A stretch of 60,410 nucleotides of DNA from Lingula anatina. Its lineage: Eukaryota > Brachiopoda > Lingulata > Lingulida > Lingulidae. A program made the translations under genes and the position numbers. Shown here piece after piece: positions 33,001-46,135 of the stretch (position 1 is the stretch's first letter; each line of letters opens with the position of its first letter). The stretch lies in the NCBI RefSeq assembly GCF_001039355.2, contig NW_019773714.1, positions 263,790-324,199 of the forward strand, in the 5' to 3' direction. The notes under the pieces were generated by a model that did not search any database, was not told the origin of the DNA, and saw only the letters and a list, made by a program, of their open reading frames with translations.

Positions 33001-36000
33001 TGATGCAATGGCAACCACATTTCTAACAAGTCAGCAAAGCTGTAAAATGGACAGACACATTGCTGTCAAAACTGATAGCTGCAGTAACAGTTTAAAACAA
33101 AAATTTTAATGATGAAAGAGCAAAAAAAAAATGTTTTTTCAATTCTTATGTAACATAATTGAATGCTTCATAACAAAAACAACTTATTTTTATCTTTGAA
33201 CTTATGTTTGAACATATTTCTATCTTTGAACTAATGTTACTGTAAACATTTAGAATGAAATTCAGATCCATGACAATTCAAAGTCATACCTGGAAAATGC
33301 CAATTTGTGAAAAATGAAATATTCAAAAAAATGTCATAAGTCCAAGAATAATAAATCTGTCAAGCTTTTTTTTTCAAACTAGGGCCATATTGTACTGTTG
33401 TGATTCATTTCTGTGAATCATGAAGGAGAATGTGTCTGTCCATAATAGGAAACCAGATAAATAAAAGCAACTACCTTTATAGACCAACAATTTGGCTCGT
33501 AGCCCAGGGATACCATTTCACACACAAAAAAAATCTTCAGTGAAAATTGTTTATAGCTAAAACTCATGGCATTGGTTGCATTTGAAAGAATCAGAAGACC
33601 CTATATCTTGTTGTTTTTATGTTAAAACAAAGATCAAATTGTAGTTGCTTTTTCTTTTGGGCTTAGATTGCTTAGTTTTGACTGAAAAAACAGAGGTGAC
33701 TGCATGAGTTTGGTAGTCTTAGCTAAACTTAAATTGAAACTGAGCAAATGCAGTCTTCAATATTAAGGCAAGACAAGGATGTGTGATAGCATTTTGTGAA
33801 ACCATATCAGAATAACCCTGTAATTAAGTGATAATCAAGACTTCATCAAGTAAGGTGAACATGAAAGTCTATCAAAAATATCACTACTTAATTCAGGTGC
33901 AATGAACTCTTTTAAGACTAATTCAAAAACCCATTTCAATATGGTAATGTCTGCCAAAATTACTGTTACTGTCTCAACACCAGATCAAATAAGAAAGGCT
34001 CTGGTATTGGCTGTCAGAGCCATAAACCTGGCATATAGCACATAGTGCATGGATTTTCACTTAAATCAAACCAGTGTGTGTGTACTGGTATACACATCAA
34101 TCACTTGCCTTGTCATGGAAATAGAGTGCAGAACTTTTTTATCCAATTGCATGTGATTAGAGACAAAGCTAGAGGTAAAATTATGGTGTGCATAAGTGGC
34201 ACTGCAATTAATATTATGCTATATAAAATTACATAATATTATAAAGGGAATACCATCAATATGCCAAAGTTAGATGCTTTTAATGAATATGGGTTCAATT
34301 TCACATAATGTTCTGTTCTATTTTCCTGAAATTCTGGTAGGAACAAATTTGCTTTATGAATCAGAATTGCATTAGCCATAGGAAAAACTGACCTAGAGCT
34401 TCACTTTATTACTTGATAAGAGTATGTTAACTGCAGGCCACTTTGGTTTAACCATTTTTAATCACTCAAAGCAAACATGGATAAGTTCTACTGCACAGCA
34501 GACAACATTAGGCTAAATATATCATATATATATATATATTCACCAAGCATTTCACTGCTACTTTGTACAGCAACAGTTGTTTCTTCCGTTATAAAGGAAA
34601 CATGTGGGTCAGTTCCACTAGGTGTCACCACCAGTGTGGCAGTTTCTGTATGTGTATATGCTGTGTTTAAGCATGGTGTGGTTTCACAGTGTGTGGAGGA
34701 ATCAGTCTGCCAGCTGGTTGTGTATTCCAATGTATCAGTCCTGGATGGCACATAGCTCAGTGAAGTTAGACTGGCTTCTATGACTCCTTAAAACACCAAA
34801 ACCAAAGAAAAAAAAAGTAGTAAATACAATACCAAATTAGCAAAGAGTCCACACCATGGCTAAAAGCAGTGTTTTCTGTTTGGCTGAAATAGTTATGGGA
34901 TAAAAAAATTAATCAAAAAAAGAAAAAATTTAAAAAAGAAAAAAAAAATGCCCCCCTTTTTCCCAATATTTATTAAACTGGCCACACTGTTTCAGCCTAA
35001 GACCAGAATCTGAAATCCAGTGCCAGTAGCATCACTACAGCTGCAAGTATCACTCTGCTCAAGCCAACCAACACATATATATATCAGTTATGTTAATATG
35101 AAGGACAGTACCAGAAGGGGTGGTCGTCACTACTGTGACTGTTGTCACATTGGTGGAGGTACTGGTTACCGGTTCCTGTGTAGATACACCTGGATATATT
35201 GATGATATTGATAACTAAATACAGAGGCATTAACTTATAAATAAAGCTGTATGGTCTTTATATGAAAAGCAGCATTTTGTAATATTTATGTGCTCAGTAG
35301 CACCTGGTGAATTGGCATCTATGTATGGCTTGTCAAGTGAAACATTACACTTGCCACAGAAACTGGAAGTTATTCATGTTACTATTGACAGAAAAACTAC
35401 TCAATGGTCCCTTTCATCTTGCTTATCATTACATCACCATTCAGTTTCTCTTTTGGGGTGCTGAACTCTTATGGAAATCCAAGAGACAATTTTCTATTTT
35501 TAAGTTATCATTCACTTAGTGAAAGCAATTTTGAGAATGCCATTGCAGTATATCAAATACAGGCCTCATATATATTTTCATACACAAGAGTTAGATTTTG
35601 GGAGCACCAATGTACAAATCAATGACCCCAGCCATGAATTAACAATACCAACGTAAAATTACTTGCCACAACCTAGCATTTCACTACACAAACAATTTGG
35701 CGAGCTTCCCTTCATGTCTCTTGCTGTATACATAGGCCCCTTATGGTTTTTTTTTATTCAAAAGCAATGTGTTTTTACCATTTCTGGCTCTTACGGAATG
35801 TACTGAACGGGTAGATAAAGGGATAAACAGTTTGTGTAACGTGGCAGCAAAGGCTTCAAACAACTGCGCATGTGCGAAAAGTGCGTTGTTTGAAATGAAC
35901 AAGTTGGTGAAATTGACAAAGCCTGCCGGTGTTTACCGTCTGGTTGATTTTATTTCATTTGCTCTCTGGTGTCTTTTTGAAAATTTATGTTAGAAATGTT

Positions 36001-39000
36001 CTATTGATTTTATGTTGTAAAAAGTAAATCCGTAGGAATTCCTTAGAATAACATTTATTTTACCTTCAATTTAAGGGGATTCCCATTGCATTTATAGTGT
36101 TATATGTGGCCCCAATGGGGATTTTTCACCCCTCCCCCACTCTTGATTAATAAAATTCTTCATCGGGCAGATTGAAATTTATGCTGCAAAATACATTAAA
36201 AATCGTAGGAAGGTTAATTGCAGATAATGCTGTAAGGATATTCTTATCGGGGGGCGAACTCTGCCAATATAAAATTTTTAACTTCGTCTTACGATTTTGG
36301 AGCGCCTGTTCTAATTTTTGAAAGTGAGGCAATGGAACCAAACAATACGATACAATTTGTAATCTCAAAAAAATGGATATTTCCTAATAGAGTCTATAGC
36401 CGGGCGTACATCAAAAGGCGACTCGTTTATTATTGTAATATGTGATAATAATTAATATAAAAGATACGATATAATAAGTTCTTATAGACGGCCTATTTAT
36501 TAGCTTTATTGATTTTTTTAAGTATTTGGAGATTAAAAACACAAAAGTTGGCTGGTTTCATATCGAGGCACCCCGTTTCGTTCGTGTGCTTAACGTGGCA
36601 GGTAATTTTACGTTGCAGTACTTATTTCAGGGTTGGAGTCATAAATTTAGGCATTTGTGCTCACAAACATGAGGCTCAAGTTAAAAAATACCTAATCCAT
36701 TTATAAGGCCTAAAATATGCTAGCCTGAGTCAAGGCACTGCTATGATCAAGAGTTTTTGAACACTATAATGTTTAATCATTGTTTTTCTTTGCTTCTTGT
36801 TGGTTTTATAGAAAACTGGGTCAAAGGTAGATGAAGCTAATGTTTTGTTGTTTACACATAAATCAAACCAATGAAAAATAAAATTTACTTGACTTAAATA
36901 TATATATCAAAAGTGAATTCAATCCAGTGAAATAGGTCTTCCTTGGGAAATAAAAAGAGAAGAAAGTATATATCCAAACATTCCAGGCTCATTCCCAATG
37001 AAACTATCCTTCTACATAAATCGATCTCTCTGCAGGGACTCTCGCTGAATGCAGTCAGATTTACTGATAAACATGCCTCCATTTGGCTTTGAGTAGAATA
37101 CAGAAAAGCTGTTGATTACATAAGTATATTGGAAACAAGAGGGAGTGTGTTAATCTGTTTAACTGACTGCATTCAGGGAGAGTCCATGCGGAGTTGGATT
37201 GATCAACATAGAACAGTAGTTTCATTGGGAATGGTCCCTTAGTGTGCTTATCAAAGTAATGAGCATTGTGGACCACATTGTGTCCAAAAATACTTAAATA
37301 CAGAGAACAATGTACTATCCTTTGCTATATCGGTATGTATTGTTTGGTCTCTGTGACTATCACTTATTGACCCAATTTTATAAATGATTTAGACTGGATG
37401 GCAGAAGCTATGACCATGGATTATATCATTACGCTGTACCTGTGTACTGAATGGATAATTCAATGATCATCAAATGTGTTCCATAACATATTGCGAACCA
37501 GCAGTTACAAGAGCAAATTTCCTTTTGAAAATATTTTTCATTGAAGCTGGTTTTCAAAATAATCATGTTTGTATCACTTCATTTAAAAGAAATGCCTCAA
37601 ATGACATTTTTCAGTAACCTTTCAACTATGGGCTATGGTGAAGCAGTTCATTTAAATTCAAATTTAAAAAAAAATCACATGTGAAAAAAAAAACCTGTTC
37701 AATCTTTTCTTGTATATATAAAATGATATTGGACTTCCTTATATTCCAAATTACATGCACAAATGTCAGTATCAACTAAAACATGAACATATATGTCATG
37801 CTGTTATTATCAGGCTATGCACCAAAGTCAGTGGGGTAAATATATGTTTCTGAAAAAATAATACGTTAACAAATAAATATAATAAAATATTGTTATAACA
37901 AGATGCAAAATAATAATATAATCAGAGTAATGTCTAGAGTAAACTGATATGCAGGCTTCTTATACATCTTCTGCTTGTATATCACATTGGGAATACATGC
38001 CATGCCAAAGCTTTCTTCATTTAAAGTTCATACCTCTTAGTGATATATTTGGCAAAACTCGGAAGTCAATCAAAAGACCTAGAAAAAAGGTGGCTTGAAA
38101 GCAAGAAATTTATGGCATGTCTTTCAACTGAACAGATGCATAAATTGACCCTATCCATCTGTTTGACTCCAAAATATTTTGTCATCAAACTCTCTCTCCC
38201 CCCCCCCCCCCCAACAAAATAATAATAATAATTAATGAGTAGTCTTTTCTCTGAAAAGCTTAATTCTTTGTGAAATAATTTTTTTAAATATTTGAAGATT
38301 TTAAAGAAACTTTTTTCAGGGAAAGCAAATCAGCCCATAAAGCAGTTTCATTCCTAAGAAATATTTTCAGTCAGCAGAATTGTTAAACAGAAATAGCATA
38401 TATCATAAAATTTTGGCAAATTAATTTGGTGCATAATTTAACACAATTTTCATTTAAAATATCCAAACATATTAACAGAACCCAAAATATCTTTTTCACT
38501 TTCTCTTAATTTGACTTACCATCTGTGGATGTCTGCGGTGTAGGTAAGACTGAAAAAGCAAGTATGTATATTAGTACCTGAATAATATTGCACACAGAAA
38601 TGGCATAATGGGTCCAGCAAAGGTACTGGCAAATATTCAATTTTTTGGTCAAAACGGAAAAAAAATGACACCACATCCTTTATTTTGACACACAATGCAG
38701 ACTATAGAATTGATAAGTTTGTTCTTCTTTTTGGCATAAAAGCAATGTTGAAAGGAACATTTAGGACAGCGCACCTCTCCCTTTGATTTGATTTTGTTTT
38801 TTTAAGGCAATAAAATGACCTGGATCTAAGGCAATAACTGCCCCAAGATAGCACCCAGGAGTCTACAACACCATAAATATCATGAAGTACCCAATATTTC
38901 ATCCATGACCTCCTCAAATTTCATGTGTTAATCTCCAAATCCAACATGAGAATGAGATAACATGGTTTTTACAAGATGTAATTTAGATAAAAACTAGGAT

Positions 39001-42000
39001 CCATCATAACATGTTATGTTGGATCGGATCTCAGGATAAAAAGCAACTGCCAAGATACAGTTTATATGAATGGCCAGGTCTAGTGCACATGTGTTCTTGC
39101 TAAGCATGATTCAGTCAGACTTGCTACAGCTGTTGTTTTAACCTTTCAGTACACAAAGCACACTGAAAGGCTTTGCTCCATTTGTTTTCTAAGATGGTGC
39201 CAAGTCAGCACAATGGAAATAATAACTTAAAACCAAGCTATAAAGTGATACTGCTAAAGCCTTTTTATATACTTTTTTCTATGAAACACTTATATTGGTT
39301 GAACTTCTGTTTACAAGTTTGTTATTTTGATGCAACCTCATTTTCACCCTAGGAGATATATATTGTTATCTTTTACAGACTAGTGTCTAAAAATTCTGTC
39401 TCTCCAAAGGTAAAATTTCTATAGCTGCAATCAGTGGGCTGTAAAAATCAATCCATATTTCTTCCCGTGGGAGAGAGGCAGATTCTGTTATTATTCATAT
39501 AGGCACACCACTGAAACACTTTAAAAGATGCAGCTCTGTCCAGGTGTTTGCCCCCCCCCCCCCCCCCACCCCCCCAAAAAAAAATTGTGTTAAAATTGGT
39601 GGTGGTGACAAATTAAGGCTTGGTAAAAAAACAGGAACAATTCAAGGTTTAATATTTGAATTTTTTAAACCCAGTTTTAAATTCATTTAAGGACACAGTT
39701 ACAACTGTGTTTTACATTTTTTAATCAAGTGCTAAGTAAAAGTATGACGTTATTGCACATTTCATTGATTTTAGCATCTGAAGTCAGCTAGAGCTTCCTA
39801 TATTTCTAAATTCAGGTATATTCAGTTTTAAATGTTTACATACTTTTAAAAGCTAAAATTGTAGAACAGCTTTTCCGATGTGTCTTTGGTGGAAATCTCC
39901 CAATAATGCAGTCATTCTCAGATTTTTACTCACAACATTGATTTTGAACAGTACAGGCTTTTCCCAACGAACTGTTTAGATTTGATGGATGCGGTCATTT
40001 AGATGGGTGCAGGCATCACCTGACGGCATGTATTTTCAACAAGCTGGTGTGTCTAGGGCTATGTCCTTTATCAGCTGTATTATCATCAGTTGTATCACAT
40101 ACTCTACTAAGCAGGTGGTAAATACAATTATGTAAAAATTGTAGACATTAAATGTGCAGAGTTTATACTTCCTGGTCTGTATGCAACCTTCTACGGAACA
40201 ACATAAGGAAGTGTTTAAAATATACCTGATCATTTTGTTTGGCCTTAAATACACACAATAATCACCAGTACAATTCTGGTGCTAAGTAAAAGTATGACAT
40301 TATTGCACATTTCATTGATTTTAGCATCTGAAGTCAGCTAGAGCTTCCTATATTTCTAAATTCAGGTACATTCAGTTTTAAATGTTTACATACTTTTAAA
40401 AGCTAAAATTGTAGAACAGCTTTTCGGGTGTGTCACAAGTGAAAATCTCTCAATAATGCAATCATTCTCAGATTTTTACTCACAACATTGATTTTGAACA
40501 GTAAAGGCTTTTCCCAACGAACTGTCATTTAGATGGATGTGGTCATTTAGATGGGTGCAGGCATCACCTGACAGCATGTATTTTCAACAAGCTGGTGTGT
40601 CTACGGCTATGTCCTTTATCATCTGTATTATCATCAGTTGTATCACACACTCTACTAAGCAGGTGGTAAATACAATTATGTAAAAATTGTAGAGTTTATA
40701 CTTCCTGGTCTGTATGCAACCTTCTATTGAACTAAATAAGGAAGTGTTAAAAACATGCCTGATCATTTTGTTTGGTCAGGTTTGGTCAATTTTTACATAC
40801 ACACAAAAATCACCAGTATAATAGCAAGCATGTGCTGGCATGCAAACTTCCTTTAGTATCTAACATTCTTTTGAACACAAGTTGAAAACTATTTTATTCT
40901 CAATCCTTAAATTTTTGAACGCGATCCAGTTTCAAACATTTCCAAAGCAAATCCATAATTAATGTTTTGGTGAAACAAGATAGATAATAAATATTTTATT
41001 CTACTTCTCTTTCATCCTACAAAATGACATGCATGCATAAAACTTTCGCATTTGTCCTGTGACTGAGACATCATAAAACAATGAAACCTATCCATCCACA
41101 AACAGTTCACTGCACAGGGTGTCCTTTTGACCAGCAATTTCATTTTCAAATATGCAACCTTTGTGACAGCTTCTCCATCATAGCTGTCAAAAAAAAAAAA
41201 AAAAAAAAACTCTTTAGTAAACTAAACTAGGTCAAAAGATATTTTCAGGAGAGTAGAGTATTTGAATTGACTTTTTCTTTCCTAATCAGTTTTTTCTAAT
41301 AAGTGGCAGATAAAACTTCAATTAACATTCAGTGATCTAAAAAGGAAAAATTGGGAGTCAAAAATGAAAATCTGAAAGGTAATAGTAGTAGCACCTATTA
41401 GAATATTGATTTGTGACTGATCATACACAATTTATGATAAAGCACTCAAATTTGTAAAGTTTCAACAAATGGGCAAAACATTTGTGTCAAAATCAACTGA
41501 TATTACTTATGACATTATTGTTTTTAATATATAACAGAAAAATGATCAAAAACCTACTTCTAATTAAGTCAATGGACCAAAAAACTTCATTTATACAATT
41601 ATTTAGATAAAACTACAACTCAAAAAACACCTCTACATCCGCCAACTAAACTAGTCTGCATGTTTGGTACATATAAAACAATTCTTTCCCCATTGCTATT
41701 AGGCAATAATGCCTTTATTGACTATCTACAGGTGATTTAGTAAACAAATCTACTATGTATGTGGGGGGAATGTATTTGTATAAACAAGGAAGGAAATTTG
41801 AGTTCAAACTGCAAACAATTTCTCCTCTTACTGTTCGCACAAAAATTTGATTTAGCAAATTCCAACTTTTAACAATTGAACTGAAAATGGCACCATGAGC
41901 TTGCTGCTTTCAGGTTTATCATTATAAGAACATTTGATGACTTGTACATATGCAGATCTTTGTGAGTATAAGCCAAGTGAATATTGACACAACTGTTCTC

Positions 42001-45000
42001 TCATTTAGGACAGGTTCATAGTCACGTGCTAAACATTACAGTTAATTACTGCCGCAAAACAACATACATAAAAGAAATAAATATCCCAGATCTTGATATG
42101 CATTGTCTAATTTATTTTTTCATATGTCACAGAATCAGATTATTAAAATCTGCTACTACTTCTGTGAATTTTTCAAACNTAATTCTTCCCCCGGGGGAGA
42201 GGGGGAGATTTTTTTTTTTTTCAAAGGCCACCACCGAAAACCCTTTAAAAAATGAGCTTTTTCCGGGTTTTTTTGCCCCCCCCCCCCCCCCCCCAAAAAA
42301 AATAAAATTGTGTTAAAATTGGTGGTGGTGACAAATTAAGGCTTGGTACAAAACAGGAACAATTCAAGGTTATTTGAATTTTTTAAACCCAGTTTTAAAT
42401 TTATTTAAGGACACAGTTACAACTGTGTTTTACATTTTTTAATCAAGTGCTAAGTAAAAGTATGACGTTATTGCACATTTCATTGATTTTAGCATCTGAA
42501 GTCAGCTAGAGCTTCCTATATTTCTAAATTCAGGTATATTCAGTTTTAAATGTTTACAAACTTTTAAAAGCTAAAATTGTAGAACAGTTTTTCCGATGTG
42601 TCTTTGGTGGAAATCTCCCAATAATGCAGTCATTCTCAGATTTTTACTCACAACATTGATTTTGAACAGTACAGGCTTTTCCCAACAAACTGTCATTTAG
42701 ATGGATGCGGTCATTTAGATGGGTGCAGGCATCACCTGACGGCATGTATTTTCAACAAGCTGGTGTGTCTACGGCTATGTCCTTTATCATCTGTATTATC
42801 ATCAGTTGTATCACACACTCTACTAAGCAGGTGGTAAATACAATTATGTAAAAATTGTAGACATTAAATGTGCAGAGTTTATACTTCCTGGTCTGTATGC
42901 AACCTTCTACGGAACAACATAAGGAAAATATACCTGATCATTTTGTTTGGCCTTAAATACACACAAAAATCACCAGTACAATACTAAGCATTTGTTGGCA
43001 TGAAAACTTCCCTCAGTGTCTAACATTCACTTCAGTACAAGTCGAAAACTTTTGTGCTTTCTTCTATATTTTTAAATACTTGAACTGGATTCAGTTTTAA
43101 ACATTTCTAAGGCAAATTCATAATTTATGTTTTGGTGAAACAAGATAGATAATAAAAGTTTTATTCTTAATACTTCTTTTTCATCCTACAAAATGACATA
43201 CATGCATAAAAATCTGCATTTGCCCTATGACTGAGGCACCTATGCATTTGCCCTGTGACTGAGGCATCATAAGACAATGAAACCTATCCATCCACAAACA
43301 GTTCACTGCACAGGGTGTCCTTTTGACCAGCAATTACATTTTCAAATATGCAGTCTTTGTGACAGCTTCTCCATCATAGCTGTCACCAAAAAAAAAAAAC
43401 TCTTTAGTAAACTAAACTAGGTCAAAAGATATTTTCAGGAGAGTAGAGTATTTGATTTGACTTTTTCTTTCCTAATCAGTTTTTTCTAATAAGTGGCAGA
43501 TAAAACTTCAATTAACATTCAGTGATCTAAAAAGGAAAAATTGGGAGTCAAAAATGAAAATCTGAAAGGTAATAGTAGTAGCACCTATTAGTATATCGAT
43601 TTGTGACTGATCATACACAATTTATGATAAAGCACTCAAATTTGTAAAGTTTCAACAAATGGGCAAAACATTTGTGTCAAAATCAACTGATATTACTTAT
43701 GACATTATTGTTTTTAATATATAACAGAAAAATAATCAAAAACCTACTTCTAATTAAGTCAATGGACCAAAAAACTTCATTTATACAATTATTTAGATAA
43801 AACTACAACTCAAAAAACACCTCTCCATCCGCCAACTAAACTAGTCCAGAAGATGCATGTTTGGTACATATAAAACAATTCTTTCCCCATTGCTATTAGG
43901 CAATAATGCCTTTATTGACTATCTACAGGTGATTTAGTAAACAAATCTACTATGTATGTGGGGGGAATGTATTTGTATAAACAAGGAAGGAAATTCGAGT
44001 TCAAACCGCAAACAATTTCTCCTCTTACTGTTCGCACAAAAATTTGATTTAGCAAATTCCAACTTTTAACAATTGAACTGAAAATAGCACCATGAGCTTG
44101 CTGCTTTCAGGTTTATCATTATAAGAACATTTGATGACTTGTACATATGCAGATCTTTGTGAGTATAAGCCAAGTGAATATTGACACAACTGTTCTCTCA
44201 TTTAGGACAGGTTCATAGTCACGTGCTAAACATTACAGTTAATTACTGCTGCAAAACAACATACATAAAAGAAATAAATATCCCAGATCTTCATATGCAT
44301 TGTCTAATTTATTTTTTCATATGTCACAGAATCAGATTATTAAAATCTGATNATATACTATATTGACATTTGGGATTTAGCAGCAATATACCCAGTATTT
44401 TCGACATACTAGTAAGTACTCGCTTTATTGCATCGATCTTGAAGATGCATACATTGTGTTCAAATATCTTTTCCCTGAAAACAATCTATCCTTAAAACTT
44501 GAAAAATAGGATAAACTGGAAACACTTCATTTTTTTCTTCTAAAAATTTTTGAAAGAAATCCTCATGTTTCACATATCAGAAAATTTTCACTTACCAGAG
44601 CAGTTCACTGAACATTCTTGTGGGACATTGTAGAAATTTGGAGGGGATTCAATGAACAGTGACTGGTAATCCCGCAAAATTTCGAATAAGTCAGTATAAG
44701 CTGGCTCACTGCAATTTACTGGTATATTACAAATACATGAACTTGAATCACCTGTGCTGTACATCACCTGAAGAGAAAATGTGTCTTCTTAATAATTAAG
44801 AAATGAGAAAAATTAATGCTTGAAAAGTATATATACTTGACTATTTTTCAGGTACCAGGTTCCATCAGTCAAACTCTTTCAAATAAAAATATAGCTGGGG
44901 ACTATGACATCCTGACTTCAGTGTTGACTCGTTGACTCATAGTCCTACATGTATATTCCAAGAACTCTAACAATGACAAAGGAAACATATTCTAATGCCA

Positions 45001-46135
45001 AGCGCAAAGGAAACTAGAATGACATCATGGATACAAATATGTATGTATTCTTTACTTTAACTAATAAGGGAGTGTCATACCTATATGTTTGAGGTGATCT
45101 GTACAATATAGAAATATATACCCAATTCACACTAGCACTTTTAACCGCGGTCAAGGCCTGACCTCGTCTATCGCGGTTAACTTTTCTAATGTGAACGGAT
45201 GACATAGCCCTGACCGCGGTCGAAATAAACCCGGATTGGGAGGTGGGTATAATCGGAGTAAACTCCTGACCGCGGTCAAGACTGGATGTCTACATATGAA
45301 GCGCACGCGCACAAGTGTATCATCATTTGAGCTCCCGTCATGCTTCACAGATTCTAGTAAGAGCACATGGTTGACAGGAACAGGGCTTGACATTAAAGTG
45401 ATAATAACTCTTCGTTTCGGCCAAAAAATGAATTTTCCTGGAGTAAACAACAATTTTCCCATACTTACCAATGGTTAATGAATCCATTTTTACATTCAAA
45501 GTTAGTCCCTGGTTTTTTTCTAAAAAGTTTGGTTTTTTGTTAAAATCTCTTAAGAGATTTTAGCAGAGTATAGCCATCAATGGAGGTCACGTGGTCTAAA
45601 GACAAGCTCAGATATCAGAATAATAGCTATAACTGCCGTTTTTGTGGTAAAACAGAATATATAGTATATTTCTATGAGTTATTCACAATGTTTTTATTGT
45701 GAAATATAGATCTCATACGAAGAGTTATTATCCCTTTAAGGGTGGCCCACCGGCCCTCTGAAAACCAAGCTAGGGCCATTGAATCGCTGGGGTCACTGGC
45801 CCAAAGAGCAAGTAAAATGTCATGTGTCAAATCATCCTTGCAACATTTACCAATATCTCGGGCCAGTATCGAAAAAAGTTAGTGTCAAGCCCTGAGGAAG
45901 TACGCTTGCTGAGATTCTACCGCTGCCAGTCTCAGTGTGAACGCGGTTCTGGACACGGTTAGGTTGACCGCGGTTTAATCGGAGTAAACTCGACCGCGGT
46001 TAACGTTCTAATGTGAATAGCCTGAATTTCGTGAAAATCCAGGTGCATTATTTTAGCTCGTTATACGCCCTATCATATAATACATACCTGGCACAGCCAG
46101 ATGAAGTACACCGCCTTATGTATCAGGAAAGTCAT
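30083..46135 (-). CDS. Unrecognised single-pass membrane protein with Cys-rich head, mucin-like stalk and tyrosine-motif tail
   Basis: Seven exons: 46135-46088, 44767-44596, 38549-38520, 35189-35112, 34786-34544, 31116-31008, 30857-30083; 1455 nt, 484 aa, all phases agree. Exon 1 is a signal peptide (MTFLIHKAVYFIWLCQ). Exon 2 has five cysteines and NCS sequons. Exons 3-5 (10, 26 and 81 codons, all phase 1-1) form a Thr/Ser/Pro-rich stalk with TPSG repeats and an NVT sequon. Exon 6 is the membrane helix, about residues 197-220 (WLLGVVFGCIGLCCLVAIIV) with a KKKGKK stop-transfer. The tail (228-484) holds two copies of a ~65-residue repeat (267-332, 338-399), each with YENAN (Tyr284, Tyr355), plus YNNQ (Tyr438) and RPLPPAP at the end. 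pYxN suits Grb2-type SH2 domains and RxLPPxP suits SH3 domains. A receptor or adhesion role is inference. More stalk exons could be hidden in intron 2, where the assembly is duplicated. Confidence 0.88.
30420..30730 (-). repeat. Internal duplication in the cytoplasmic tail exon
   Basis: About 195-215 bp are tandemly duplicated inside exon 7, encoding two repeats of about 65 residues with shared IDEKNVPNGKTPP, SPKGR, TSRPLKTAVP and PSVSA segments. The first copy has an extra KTALP-type insertion. Both copies are in frame. Confidence 0.85.
32660..32805. repeat. CAGGCCTGTAGCC-ended repeat, copy in the membrane-gene intron
   Basis: Starts GCAGGCCTGTAGCCA and shares AAAATTTTACCTAGGTAC, a run of C and a GGTCC/TTTTATCAGAACCCC block with copies at 51410-51580 and 54770-54943. 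The far end (GCTGGCTATGGGTC) is a degraded inverted repeat. Confidence 0.6.
34518..34540. repeat. AT dinucleotide run beside a splice donor
   Basis: A (TA)n run lies just inside the intron after the donor of exon 34786-34544 on the minus strand. Length changes here would sit 4-25 bp from the splice site. Confidence 0.7.
36990..37233. repeat. Long imperfect hairpin (85-bp arms)
   Basis: The arm from 36990 (CATTCCCAATGAAACTA, GGGACTCTCGCTGAATGCAG) is repeated inverted up to 37233 (reverse complement CATTCCCAATGAAACTA, GGACTCTCCCTGAATGCAG), with a loop of about 75 bp and roughly three-quarters pairing. It lies in an intron of the membrane-protein gene. A MITE is the simplest reading; no target duplication seen. 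Confidence 0.7.
38190..38212. repeat. Poly-C run
   Basis: Long C homopolymer following CTCTCTCTCC; similar C runs occur at 32766, 39550 and 42280, the last two in the haplotype-duplicated block and unreliable in length. Confidence 0.8.
39726..40797. repeat. ~530-bp tandem duplication in intron 2 of the membrane-protein gene
   Basis: The block starting GTGCTAAGTAAAAGTATGAC at about 39730 recurs at about 40279 with the same landmarks (GCATCTGAAGTCAGCTAGAG, TTTTCAACAAGCTGGTGTGT, TTCCTGGTCTGTATGCAACC). The second version of the locus (42180-44351) has only one unit. No coding signal survives in all three. Confidence 0.82.
42180..44351. repeat. Alternative version of 39461-42178 between two Ns
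   Basis: The whole stretch between the Ns at 42179 and 44352 aligns to 39461-42178, differing by substitutions, small indels and one tandem unit fewer. Its first ~110 bp look error-ridden (G and C homopolymers expanded relative to 39461-39560). I read it as the other haplotype placed in series. It adds about 2.2 kb of false intron. Confidence 0.88.
45124..46018. mobile_element. ~0.9-kb transposon with ACCGCGGT palindromes in intron 1
   Basis: The left end ATTCACACTAGCACTTTTAA and the right end (reverse complement ATTCACATTAGAACGTTAA) both lead into CCGCGGTC, forming 28-bp imperfect inverted repeats. The palindrome ACCGCGGT occurs five times (45144, 45213, 45269, 45967, 45993), and AATCGGAGTAAACTC occurs twice near the two ends. 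No transposase is visible. Target duplication not identified. Confidence 0.75.

Noticed and set aside
34477-34755. Plus-strand 92-codon frame
   Set aside because: Antisense shadow of the Thr/Ser-rich stalk exon, which has matching phases with its neighbours.
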